Of a stretch of DNA of 64,000 nt, positions 1-6,702 are shown in pieces; the stretch's first letter is position 1, and every line of letters starts with the position of its first letter. The DNA is taken from contig NZ_JAGGPH010000011.1 in NCBI RefSeq assembly GCF_018613895.1, positions 205,934-269,933 of the forward strand, given 5' to 3'. This stretch comes from Curtobacterium sp. ISL-83 (GTDB lineage Bacteria > Actinomycetota > Actinomycetes > Actinomycetales > Microbacteriaceae). A program made the translations under genes and the position numbers. The notes below the pieces were generated by a model. It saw only the letters and a program-made list of their open reading frames with translations. It was not told the origin of the DNA and ran no database searches.

Positions 1-2
1 CC

Positions 3-152
3 GGCGTGACCCGTCGGAGCCACGGGCCGGTGTGGGCCGGCCAGATCCCCGCAGCGGTCGCCATGTGCCGTGCCCATCCGTCCGCGGTCGCCCAGGTGAA
101 GACGGCACCGTGGGCCGCGCAGGTCCCGTGCGGCGAGGTCCTCGGGCACTGA
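3..152 (+). CDS. 3' end of an unidentified gene, cut by the window edge
   Basis: The first 150 bases read as an open frame of 49 codons ending in TGA. Nearly all third positions are G or C, the signature of the certain genes in this window, so I take it as the C-terminal end of a real protein whose start lies outside. The peptide ends in CGEVLGH and shows no domain I recognise. It converges on the O-antigen ligase-like gene, so a role in the same surface polysaccharide locus is possible but unproven. Confidence 0.5.
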   Translation, partial: GVTRRSHGPVWAGQIPAAVAMCRAHPSAVAQVKTAPWAAQVPCGEVLGH

Positions 153-160
153 GTCGCGGT

Positions 161-184
161 GCGGCGCGGCGCGGCGCGGCGCGG
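161..184. repeat. Short GCGGC tandem repeat
   Basis: Four copies of the pentamer GCGGC plus a partial fifth lie between the partial left-edge gene and the end of the ligase-like gene. I see no gene in 153-217. It is probably a slippage product in very GC-rich DNA. Confidence 0.6.
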
Positions 185-217
185 TGCGCGGCGTCCGCGC
201 CGAACGTCCGGGCCCGG

Positions 218-1597
218 TCAGCGCGACGCGGACCAGCGGAACTCGCGCCGCGCCGGCGGTGTGCGGGGGCCGTCGCCGACGCTCGGGGGCTCTTCACCGA
301 CGAGCACGATGCGCGACTTGATCGCGAGGAGCGCGAACAGCACCCAGTTGCCCTGGTACAGCAGACGCGACTCCGCGATCGACTGGACGAGCAGGGCCAC
401 GACCACGAGCAGCGGCAGGAGCGACACCGGGTCGAAGGGCCGCGGCTCGAGTCGGGTGTCGTACCCGATCCGGGTGGCGCACGACCATGACCGGCTCAGC
501 GTGGAGACGACGTAGACGGCGAACAGCACCAGGCCGATGATCCCGGTCTGCATCCACACGTCGAGGAACGCGTCGTGTGCCTGCAGGTAGGTGACGCCCT
601 TCCGGTGCGCCACGTCCGCGAGGGTGGGGATGCTCGGCCACCAGTAGCCGATCCACCCCCACCCGACGACGGGGTGGTGGTGGATGAGACCGAGCACGCG
701 CTCCCAGATGTCACCGCGGCCGGTCGCGTCCGTGCCCTTGCCGAGGAGCTCGGAGAGAGCGCCGCGGGCCAGGAACGCCACGGCGGCGACGACCACCGCG
801 GCCCCGGCGACGGCGGCGTAGCGCGGCGTGCGGTCCTCGGTGGGGACCCGCCGGATCCAGAGCGCGACGACGAGGGCGACGGCGACGACGACGCCCGCGA
901 CGAGCACCGTCGACGAGCGTGTGAGGAGCAGCACGAGCACCGCCACCGCGAGCCAGCCGATCGCCCGGTTGCGACGGATCCGACCCTCGGCGAACTGCAG
1001 GGCGACCGCGATCACGGCGAGCAGGGCCACCATGGCCAGCAGGTTCGCGTTGCCCGGGAGCCCCTGGATGCGACCCCCGGTCAGGAGTTCCGCCCGCGAG
1101 AAGTAGAAGGCGTCCGGGATCTTCCGGTTGCCGTAGTGCGTCCAGATCGGGGCGATCGGGTGGCGCACCAGCACGGCGACCACGGCCTCGAACACGAGCG
1201 AGAGCATGAGCACCCACCGCATGGCCAGGCTGATCGCGTCGAGGATCCGTCGCCAGGTCAGTGTCGAGGCCACCGCGAACGCCACGGCGGCGCAGATCAC
1301 CTGTGCGGTGATGCTCGCCAGCGTCGCTGCCCGCCAGTGCGACCACAGCACCGACACCAGGCACCAGGCGAGGAAGAACCAGAGCGACCGGGGTGTGCGG
1401 GCGATCGACGGACGTGCCCGGACCAGGACGGTGATGCCCCACGCGGCGACGGCCGCCCAGAGCACCGCAGCGCCGTACCAGGTGAGCGTGTTGGGCACGG
1501 CGTCGCCGGCGAAGAGGACGAACAGGAGCGTCGCGCCGAGGGCGAACGCCTCGCGCTCGGGGACGGTGCCGCGCGACAGCGGCCAGGTGTTCGACAC
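218..1597 (-). CDS. O-antigen ligase/polymerase-like polytopic membrane protein
   Basis: A 459-residue, very hydrophobic protein with about ten membrane segments. Near residues 330-370 is the motif HDAFLDVWMQTGIIGLVLF, typical of the Wzy_C/O-antigen ligase family, whose members join lipid-linked polysaccharide repeat units outside the membrane. In a Gram-positive a capsule or other surface polysaccharide is the likely substrate. The C-terminal tail after about residue 435 is polar. The GTG start is supported by a TACTCT -10 hexamer exactly 6 nt upstream. It lies 28 bp downstream of the acyltransferase on the same strand, and both fit an exopolysaccharide locus. Substrate unknown. Confidence 0.8.
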   Translation of the reverse strand: MSNTWPLSRGTVPEREAFALGATLLFVLFAGDAVPNTLTWYGAAVLWAAVAAWGITVLVRARPSIARTPRSLWFFLAWCLVSVLWSHWRAATLASITAQVICAAVAFAVASTLTWRRILDAISLAMRWVLMLSLVFEAVVAVLVRHPIAPIWTHYGNRKIPDAFYFSRAELLTGGRIQGLPGNANLLAMVALLAVIAVALQFAEGRIRRNRAIGWLAVAVLVLLLTRSSTVLVAGVVVAVALVVALWIRRVPTEDRTPRYAAVAGAAVVVAAVAFLARGALSELLGKGTDATGRGDIWERVLGLIHHHPVVGWGWIGYWWPSIPTLADVAHRKGVTYLQAHDAFLDVWMQTGIIGLVLFAVYVVSTLSRSWSCATRIGYDTRLEPRPFDPVSLLPLLVVVALLVQSIAESRLLYQGNWVLFALLAIKSRIVLVGEEPPSVGDGPRTPPARREFRWSASR

Positions 1598-1603
1598 GAC
1601 GCC

Positions 1604-1609
1604 AGAGTA
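1604..1609 (-). promoter_or_regulatory. -10 hexamer TACTCT of the ligase-like gene
   Basis: On the minus strand TACTCT is followed by 6 nt and the GTG start at 1597, the spacing expected for a leaderless transcript. It lies just past the stop codon of the upstream acyltransferase (1626), giving this gene its own promoter. Confidence 0.5.
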
Positions 1610-1625
1610 CCGGCTGGTCCTCGTG

Positions 1626-3782
1626 TCACTTCCGGAGTGCGGTGAGCGCGCCCGCGATCGCGGTCCCGAGGTACGGCGCGAGCGTGACCGCGAACGTGTT
1701 CGTCAGGTGTGTCTGGTCACGGTGGACGAGCACGCCCCCGATGACCGCCGGGCAGGTCGTCGCGGTGCAGTAGTACGGGGTGAGGTCGATCAGCCGGGCC
1801 CGGCCCGGCGTCCGGGCGACGGCCTGCGCGCTGCCGTCGAAGGGCTGGAGGGCGGTGGAACGGGGCGAGTCGCAGGTGCCCGTGGTCGGACCGCTCATCT
1901 GCCCGACGCACGCGACCACGTCCTTCCGGGCGGTCGGGTTGTCGCGCAGCGCTATCACCGGGATGCCGACGTCCGTCGCCGCCCGCCAGGCCGCCACGAG
2001 GCCGTCCACCACGGTCTCGTCAGCGGACCGCCCCCCGGCCGCGGCCACGGGCCCGTTCCCGGTGGAGTGCGTCACGAGGACCGCGTCGAGGTCCGGGTGC
2101 GCCCGCAGGTACGACATCGCGTTCCGCTTCCACCCGGTGCAGTCGTCCACCTGCTGTTGCGATCCCGCGGCCTGCTGGGCTGTGGTGAGGTAGCAGCTCT
2201 GGTGACCCGCGACGTCGATCCGCCAGTCGTGTTGCCGGGCGATGCGCTCGTACGTGTCCACCAGGACGTTGTTGTGCGAGTCCCCGATCGCGATGAGGTG
2301 CTTCGTGTACCCGGACCGGGGACCGAGCTGGCAGACGTGGAAGGCGCTCGAGTCGTTGGACCAGCACGGGGTCCGGTTCGAGTCGTCCGCCACCGCGTTC
2401 GCCGCTGCCGGTACCCGGACGTCGGCCAGCCGGGGGTTGACGCACGGGGTCGCCGACGAGATCAGCGCGGCGGCACCGAAGCACGCGACGTGTCCGGTCC
2501 GGAGCTCGCGGGCGAACTCGGCGTCCTGCACCTGCTGGACGTGCAGGGCGGTCAGGGACGCCGCACCGAGCGCCACCACGAGCACCGTGCTCACGACGCC
2601 GTACAGTGCGACCCGACGCGGTCTGAGCGCCCGGACCCACGGCGAGAAGCGGAGGGGTTCCTCGACGCAGAGCGTCGTGACCGACCCGACGACGACCGCG
2701 CCCACCAGGATCGCGAGCCGGTCCTCGGTGGTCAGGTCGTGTCGGAGCGCGAGCGGCAGGATGACGACCGCGGGCCAGTGCCAGAGGTACACGGCGTACG
2801 AGATCCGGCCGAGGAACGCGATCGGGGCGAACCGCCCGACGGCCTGGAGCGCCGAGCCGCCGCCGAACAGCACCACGAGCGTCGCGGCGACCGCGGGGAG
2901 CGCGGCGGCGATGCCGGGGAACGGGGTCGATCCGGTGATGACGAACAGGGACACGACGAGCCCGACGACGCCGAGCCACGCCGCACCGGACCGGGCCCAC
3001 CGCGTCGTGGTCGATCGGGCGGCGGCGAGCGGGACGGTCGCGGCGAGCCCACCGAGCGCGAACTCCCACGCGCGGGTGGCGGTGGAGAAGTAGGCCACGC
3101 CGGGGGCGGTCTCGGTCTGCACGATGCTCCACGCCAGGGAGAGCACGACGACCGCACCGAGCACGAGCCGTGCGACCAGGGTCGGCGATGCCGTCGACCG
3201 GCGCAGGCGGCGGCCCACCCAGAGGGCGACGAGCAGGAGCAGAGGGAGTGCGATGTAGAACTGCTCCTCGACCGACAGCGACCAGAAGTGCTGAAACGGG
3301 GACGCCTGGTTCCCCTGGGCGAGGTAGTCGACGGAGTCCGCCGCGAGCTGCCAGTTCTGCAGGTACACCGTCGACGCGATCAGCTCGCGGGAGTACTGCC
3401 CCCACAGGGCACTCGGCACCCAGACCAGCACGGCGGTGCCCGTCGCGGCGATCGCCAGGAACGCCCCGGGCAGCAGCCGCTTGGCGCGCCGGGACCAGAA
3501 CCCGGCGAGTCCGATGCGACCGGTGGCGACGAGTTCGCGGAGCAGGTGTCCGGTGATCAGGAACCCGGAGATGACGAAGAAGACGTCGACGCCGACGAAG
3601 CCGCCGGGCAGCGCGTGCGGCCACAGGTGGTAGCAGACCACGGCGAGGACGGCGAAGGCGCGGAGTCCCTGGATGTCCCAGCGGGTCGCGTCGGTGGTCC
3701 GCGCGTCCCCCCGTCGGGGCGGCCGTCGGGTCGACCGTCGGGTCGACCGTCGGGTCGGTGCCTCCGCCGTTCGCGCCTCCAC
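1626..3782 (-). CDS. Acyltransferase 3 family protein with C-terminal SGNH domain
   Basis: About 718 residues. The N-terminal half is an integral-membrane acyltransferase-3 domain (DIQGLRAFAVLAVVCYH near residue 30, then DVFFVISGFLI and FWSRRAKRLLP, with FWSLSVEEQFY further on), about ten membrane segments. The C-terminal half is an extracytoplasmic SGNH-type domain: a GDSH block (IAIGDSHNN) and a late DQTHLT motif supply the catalytic Ser and Asp/His. Proteins of this OafA-like architecture O-acetylate cell-surface polysaccharides. The open frame runs far upstream without a stop, so the start is uncertain: GTG at 3782 is chosen because it clears the oppositely oriented manA at 3822, and TTG at 3788 is an alternative. 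The Arg-rich N-terminus is encoded by a GGTCGACCGTCG-like repeat. Confidence 0.85.
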   Translation of the reverse strand: MEARTAEAPTRRSTRRSTRRPPRRGDARTTDATRWDIQGLRAFAVLAVVCYHLWPHALPGGFVGVDVFFVISGFLITGHLLRELVATGRIGLAGFWSRRAKRLLPGAFLAIAATGTAVLVWVPSALWGQYSRELIASTVYLQNWQLAADSVDYLAQGNQASPFQHFWSLSVEEQFYIALPLLLLVALWVGRRLRRSTASPTLVARLVLGAVVVLSLAWSIVQTETAPGVAYFSTATRAWEFALGGLAATVPLAAARSTTTRWARSGAAWLGVVGLVVSLFVITGSTPFPGIAAALPAVAATLVVLFGGGSALQAVGRFAPIAFLGRISYAVYLWHWPAVVILPLALRHDLTTEDRLAILVGAVVVGSVTTLCVEEPLRFSPWVRALRPRRVALYGVVSTVLVVALGAASLTALHVQQVQDAEFARELRTGHVACFGAAALISSATPCVNPRLADVRVPAAANAVADDSNRTPCWSNDSSAFHVCQLGPRSGYTKHLIAIGDSHNNVLVDTYERIARQHDWRIDVAGHQSCYLTTAQQAAGSQQQVDDCTGWKRNAMSYLRAHPDLDAVLVTHSTGNGPVAAAGGRSADETVVDGLVAAWRAATDVGIPVIALRDNPTARKDVVACVGQMSGPTTGTCDSPRSTALQPFDGSAQAVARTPGRARLIDLTPYYCTATTCPAVIGGVLVHRDQTHLTNTFAVTLAPYLGTAIAGALTALRK

Positions 3783-3808
3783 CCGCAAGAGTTTAGGCGG
3801 AGCGCAGA

Positions 3809-3814
3809 TAGGCT
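3809..3814 (+). promoter_or_regulatory. -10 hexamer TAGGCT of manA
   Basis: TAGGCT lies 7 nt before the manA ATG, with no purine-rich Shine-Dalgarno between them. This suggests a leaderless manA mRNA starting at or next to the ATG. Confidence 0.5.
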
Positions 3815-3821
3815 CTGGCCC

Positions 3822-5030
3822 ATGTTCCTCGGCATCACGAACACGCCCCGCGACTACGCCTGGGGCTCCGTCACCGCGATCCCGGAGCTCCTCGGTCGCA
3901 CCGTCACGGGGGCCCCGCAGGCGGAGCTCTGGCTCGGCGCGCACCCGGGCAGCCCGAGCGTGGTCGTGAACCCCGCGACCGTCGGCGGCGCGGACACCCT
4001 GCTCGACTGGATCGGGGCCGAGCCCGAGACCGCGCTCGGCGCGGGTCGGACCGGCCTGCCGTTCCTCCTCAAGGTCCTCGCGGCGGCGGCGCCCCTGTCC
4101 CTGCAGGCGCACCCCACGCCGGAGCAGGCGCGGGAGGGCTACGAGCGCGAGGACGCCGCGGGGATCGCGCTGGACGACCCGGCCCGCAACTACAAGGACC
4201 CGTTCCCGAAGCCGGAGCTCGTCGTCGCGCTGAGCGACCGGTTCGAAGCGCTCAGCGGCTTCCGGCCGGTGGCCGAGACCCTCGCCGACGTCGACGTGCT
4301 CGACCAGGACACCGGCCGACTCGGCGCGCTCATGGTGCACCTGCAGCACGGCCTGGAGGACACGGTGCGGTGGCTCGAGACCGCGGACCCGTCGGCGCTC
4401 GCCATCGTGCAGGCGGCCGGGGACCTCGCCGCGACCCTCGACGACGCCCTCGCGACCCCGAACACGGCGACCGTGCGGGACCTCGCCCGGAGCTACCCCG
4501 GCGACCCGGGGGTCGTGGTCTCGCTCCTCATGCACCGGGTGACCCTCTCCGCCGGCCAGGCGATGTACCTGCCCGCCGGCAACATCCACGCCTACCTCGA
4601 CGGGCTCGGGATCGAGCTCATGGCGCCGTCCGACAACGTGCTCCGCGGCGGCCTGACCCCGAAGCACGTCGACGTGCCCGAACTGCTGCGCGTGCTCGAC
4701 TTCACCGCCTACCCGGCGCCGCTCCTCGAGCCGGAGCACCTCGCGCCCGGCGTCGACCGGTTCGCGCCGGCGGACGTCGGCTACGCCCTGATCCGGGTGA
4801 CCGGTGGCGGCCGACCGACGGGACCCGCTGCCGGCGGGGTGGCGCCGCTCGTCGGCCCGTCCATCGCGGTGTGCACCGAGGGCGCCGTCACCCTGGTCGG
4901 GGCGACGTCCGCGACGCTCCTCCGTCGGGGCGAGGCCTGCTTCATCACGCCGGACGAGGGCGACGTCACGGTCGAGGCCGACGGCTCCCCGGACCTGACC
5001 TCGGCGGTGTTCATCGCGACGGGTGCGTGA
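3822..5030 (+). CDS. manA: Mannose-6-phosphate isomerase, class I
   Basis: A 402-residue type I phosphomannose isomerase that interconverts fructose 6-phosphate and mannose 6-phosphate, feeding GDP-mannose and surface mannose glycans. Zinc-site hallmarks are visible: QAHPTPEQA near residue 90, YKDPFPKPE near 125, and the cupin block YLPAGNIHAYLDGLGIELM followed by SDNVLRGGLTPKH near 250-285. Length matches the family. The ATG at 3822 begins the conserved MFLGITNTPRDYAWGS start; the upstream open frame is spurious. It sits beside galE and surface polysaccharide genes and near whiB2, as in mycobacteria. Confidence 0.93.
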   Translation: MFLGITNTPRDYAWGSVTAIPELLGRTVTGAPQAELWLGAHPGSPSVVVNPATVGGADTLLDWIGAEPETALGAGRTGLPFLLKVLAAAAPLSLQAHPTPEQAREGYEREDAAGIALDDPARNYKDPFPKPELVVALSDRFEALSGFRPVAETLADVDVLDQDTGRLGALMVHLQHGLEDTVRWLETADPSALAIVQAAGDLAATLDDALATPNTATVRDLARSYPGDPGVVVSLLMHRVTLSAGQAMYLPAGNIHAYLDGLGIELMAPSDNVLRGGLTPKHVDVPELLRVLDFTAYPAPLLEPEHLAPGVDRFAPADVGYALIRVTGGGRPTGPAAGGVAPLVGPSIAVCTEGAVTLVGATSATLLRRGEACFITPDEGDVTVEADGSPDLTSAVFIATGA

Positions 5031-5070
5031 ACACGCACGGTACAGCCGCGTCCGGCTCCCTGCCGTCCGA

Positions 5071-5076
5071 TAGCGT
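5071..5076 (+). promoter_or_regulatory. -10 hexamer TAGCGT of galE
   Basis: TAGCGT ends 7 nt before the galE ATG at 5084. As for manA, the position implies a transcript starting at the start codon. Confidence 0.4.
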
Positions 5077-5083
5077 GTCGAGC

Positions 5084-6046
5084 ATGAGTTGGCTGGTCAC
5101 CGGCGGTGCCGGGTACATCGGGTCCCATGTCGTCCGAGCGCTGCGAACGGCGGGCATCGACACCGTCGCACTGGACGACCTGTCCAGCGGGTTCCGTGCC
5201 TTCGTGCCCGACGACGTCGCGTTCGTCGAGGGCTCGATCCTCGACGGCGACCTGGTGTCGCGGACCCTGCGCGACCACGCCGTCACGGGCGTCGTGCACG
5301 TCGCGGGCTTCAAGTACGCCGGGGTGTCGGTGGAGCGTCCGCTGCACACCTACGAGCAGAACGTGACGGGCACGGCGACGCTCCTGCGCGCGATGGCCGA
5401 CAACGACGTCACGAAGGTCGTGTTCTCGTCGAGTGCCGCGGTCTACGGCACCCCGGACGTCGACGTCGTGGTCGAGGACACCCCGAAGGCCCCGGAGTCG
5501 CCGTACGGCGAGTCGAAGCTGATCGGGGAGTGGCTCCTCCGCGACATGGAGGTCGCCCGCGGCTTCACGACGACGTCCCTGCGCTACTTCAACGTGGTCG
5601 GGTCGGGCGAACGCGACCTGTACGACGCGAGCCCCCACAACCTCTTCCCGCTCGTGTTCGACGCCCTGCTGGCCGGCCGCACACCCCGCATCAACGGCGA
5701 CGACTACGCGACACCGGACGGCACCTGCGTGCGCGACTACATCCACGTCGCGGACCTGGCGCACTCGCACGCGGTGGCGGCGCAGAAGCTCGAGGCGGGC
5801 GAGCCGCTCGACCGCGCGTACAACCTCGGCAGCGGCGACGGTGTCAGCGTGCGGCAGATCATGGACGCGATGGCAGCGGGCACCGGCATCGCGTTCGAGC
5901 CGGAGGTCGCGCCCCGCCGTCCGGGAGACCCGGCGCGCATCGTGGCCACGGGCGAGGCAGCAGCGCGCGACCTGGACTGGGCGATGCGCCACACCCTCGA
6001 CGACATGGTCACGAGCGCGTGGGAAGCACGGCGGAGCGCTTCCTGA
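5084..6046 (+). CDS. galE: UDP-glucose 4-epimerase
   Basis: A 320-residue short-chain (extended SDR) sugar-nucleotide epimerase interconverting UDP-glucose and UDP-galactose. The Rossmann motif TGGAGYIGSH is at residues 6-15, the catalytic SSSAAVYG block near 121-128, and the YxxxK pair appears as SPYGESK near 143-149. The NPHNLFPLV-like region and GTCVRDYIHVADLA block are also conserved. The ATG at 5084 starts MSWLVTGG, so the nucleotide-binding strand is at the very N-terminus as expected. It lies 53 bp after manA, and both supply sugar nucleotides for the surface polysaccharide genes at the left edge. Confidence 0.93.
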   Translation: MSWLVTGGAGYIGSHVVRALRTAGIDTVALDDLSSGFRAFVPDDVAFVEGSILDGDLVSRTLRDHAVTGVVHVAGFKYAGVSVERPLHTYEQNVTGTATLLRAMADNDVTKVVFSSSAAVYGTPDVDVVVEDTPKAPESPYGESKLIGEWLLRDMEVARGFTTTSLRYFNVVGSGERDLYDASPHNLFPLVFDALLAGRTPRINGDDYATPDGTCVRDYIHVADLAHSHAVAAQKLEAGEPLDRAYNLGSGDGVSVRQIMDAMAAGTGIAFEPEVAPRRPGDPARIVATGEAAARDLDWAMRHTLDDMVTSAWEARRSAS

Positions 6047-6157
6047 GCCGATCCGGGCGGTGATCCGGTCCCCCGGAACCCGGACAGAACGGGGGCGACA
6101 CGCCCAGACGGGGGACATGACACGCCGAAGTGGGTCGGGTCTCTTATGATCCGCGAC

Positions 6158-6186
6158 TTGACTCTGACGAATGACACGGCTGTAAT
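6158..6186 (+). promoter_or_regulatory. Strong promoter of whiB2 with palindromic -10
   Basis: TTGACT (6158-6163), a 17-nt spacer and TGTAAT (6181-6186) make a near-consensus housekeeping promoter, rare in this GC-rich window. The -10 is embedded in a perfect 10-bp palindrome TGTAATTACA (6181-6190), which could be an operator. A start near 6193 would give a leader of about 42 nt. Confidence 0.65.
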
Positions 6187-6234
6187 TACAGGCAACGGCA
6201 TCGTCGGCATGGTCCCGTTATCGAGACGTCAGGG

Positions 6235-6567
6235 GTGATCAGGGTGAACGGTTCCGACTTCCACGCGGGGGTTCCGGAGGACTGGCACGTCGACCCCGTG
6301 GCGCTCGGCGTCCCGGGTGTGCGGCGGCCGGAGGCGGACGACGGGGACAACCCGCTCGCCTGGCAGGTCGACTCGCTGTGTGCGCAGACCGACCCGGAGG
6401 CGTTCTTCCCCGAGAAGGGCGGCTCCACGCGCGAGGCGAAGAAGATCTGCACGTCGTGCGAGGTCCGGGCGCAGTGCCTCGAGTACGCGCTCGAGAACGA
6501 CGAGCGCTTCGGCATCTGGGGCGGCCTGTCCGAGCGCGAGCGCCGGAAGCTGCGCAAGAGGGCGTAA
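6235..6567 (+). CDS. whiB2: WhiB-family Fe-S regulator, WhiB2/WhmD type
   Basis: A 110-residue Wbl protein. Four cysteines (49, 72, 75, 81, spacing C-x22-C-x2-C-x5-C) should hold a [4Fe-4S] cluster; GIWGG (93-97) is the Wbl turn and a basic tail follows. The stretch CAQTDPEAFFPEKGGSTREA is, as I recall it, nearly identical in mycobacterial WhiB2/WhmD, a regulator needed for septation and division that binds the main sigma factor. The GTG at 6235 is used; GTG at 6244 is an equal alternative. Position next to manA and the DUF3499/metallopeptidase pair matches the mycobacterial order. A strong promoter lies about 50 nt upstream and a hairpin follows the stop. Confidence 0.9.
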   Translation: MIRVNGSDFHAGVPEDWHVDPVALGVPGVRRPEADDGDNPLAWQVDSLCAQTDPEAFFPEKGGSTREAKKICTSCEVRAQCLEYALENDERFGIWGGLSERERRKLRKRA

Positions 6568-6600
6568 GCACGAGCGCAGGCACGGCCTGGAGGCGCGTCC

Positions 6601-6618
6601 CGGCTCCGTCAGGAGCCG
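6601..6618 (+). terminator. Hairpin after whiB2
   Basis: Perfect 7-bp arms CGGCTCC/GGAGCCG with a GTCA loop start 33 nt after the whiB2 stop. There is no T-run. It lies inside a longer inverted pair of GGAGGC-type boxes (6583-6597 and 6671-6685). Confidence 0.5.
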
Positions 6619-6686
6619 CGCGGTGATCGTCCCCACAGGTTCACGCCGCGCCGCCGTCGCCGACCGGCACCGTGCCTCCCGGCCCG

Positions 6687-6692
6687 TAGAGT
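6687..6692 (+). promoter_or_regulatory. -10 hexamer TAGAGT of the GT2 gene
   Basis: TAGAGT overlaps a possible GTG start at 6691 and lies 10 nt before the ATG at 6703. Because a -10 should precede the coding start, it argues for the ATG. Confidence 0.4.
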
Positions 6693-6702
6693 GACGCCCG
6701 TC

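Noticed and set aside
1206..3821. Long plus-strand open frame running into manA
   Set aside because: It is the antisense shadow of the ligase and acyltransferase genes: Arg/Asp-rich, no domain, and the manA start at 3822 is clear.
6691..6702. GTG start for the GT2 glycosyltransferase
   Set aside because: It overlaps the TAGAGT -10 hexamer; the ATG at 6703 starts the conserved first strand.
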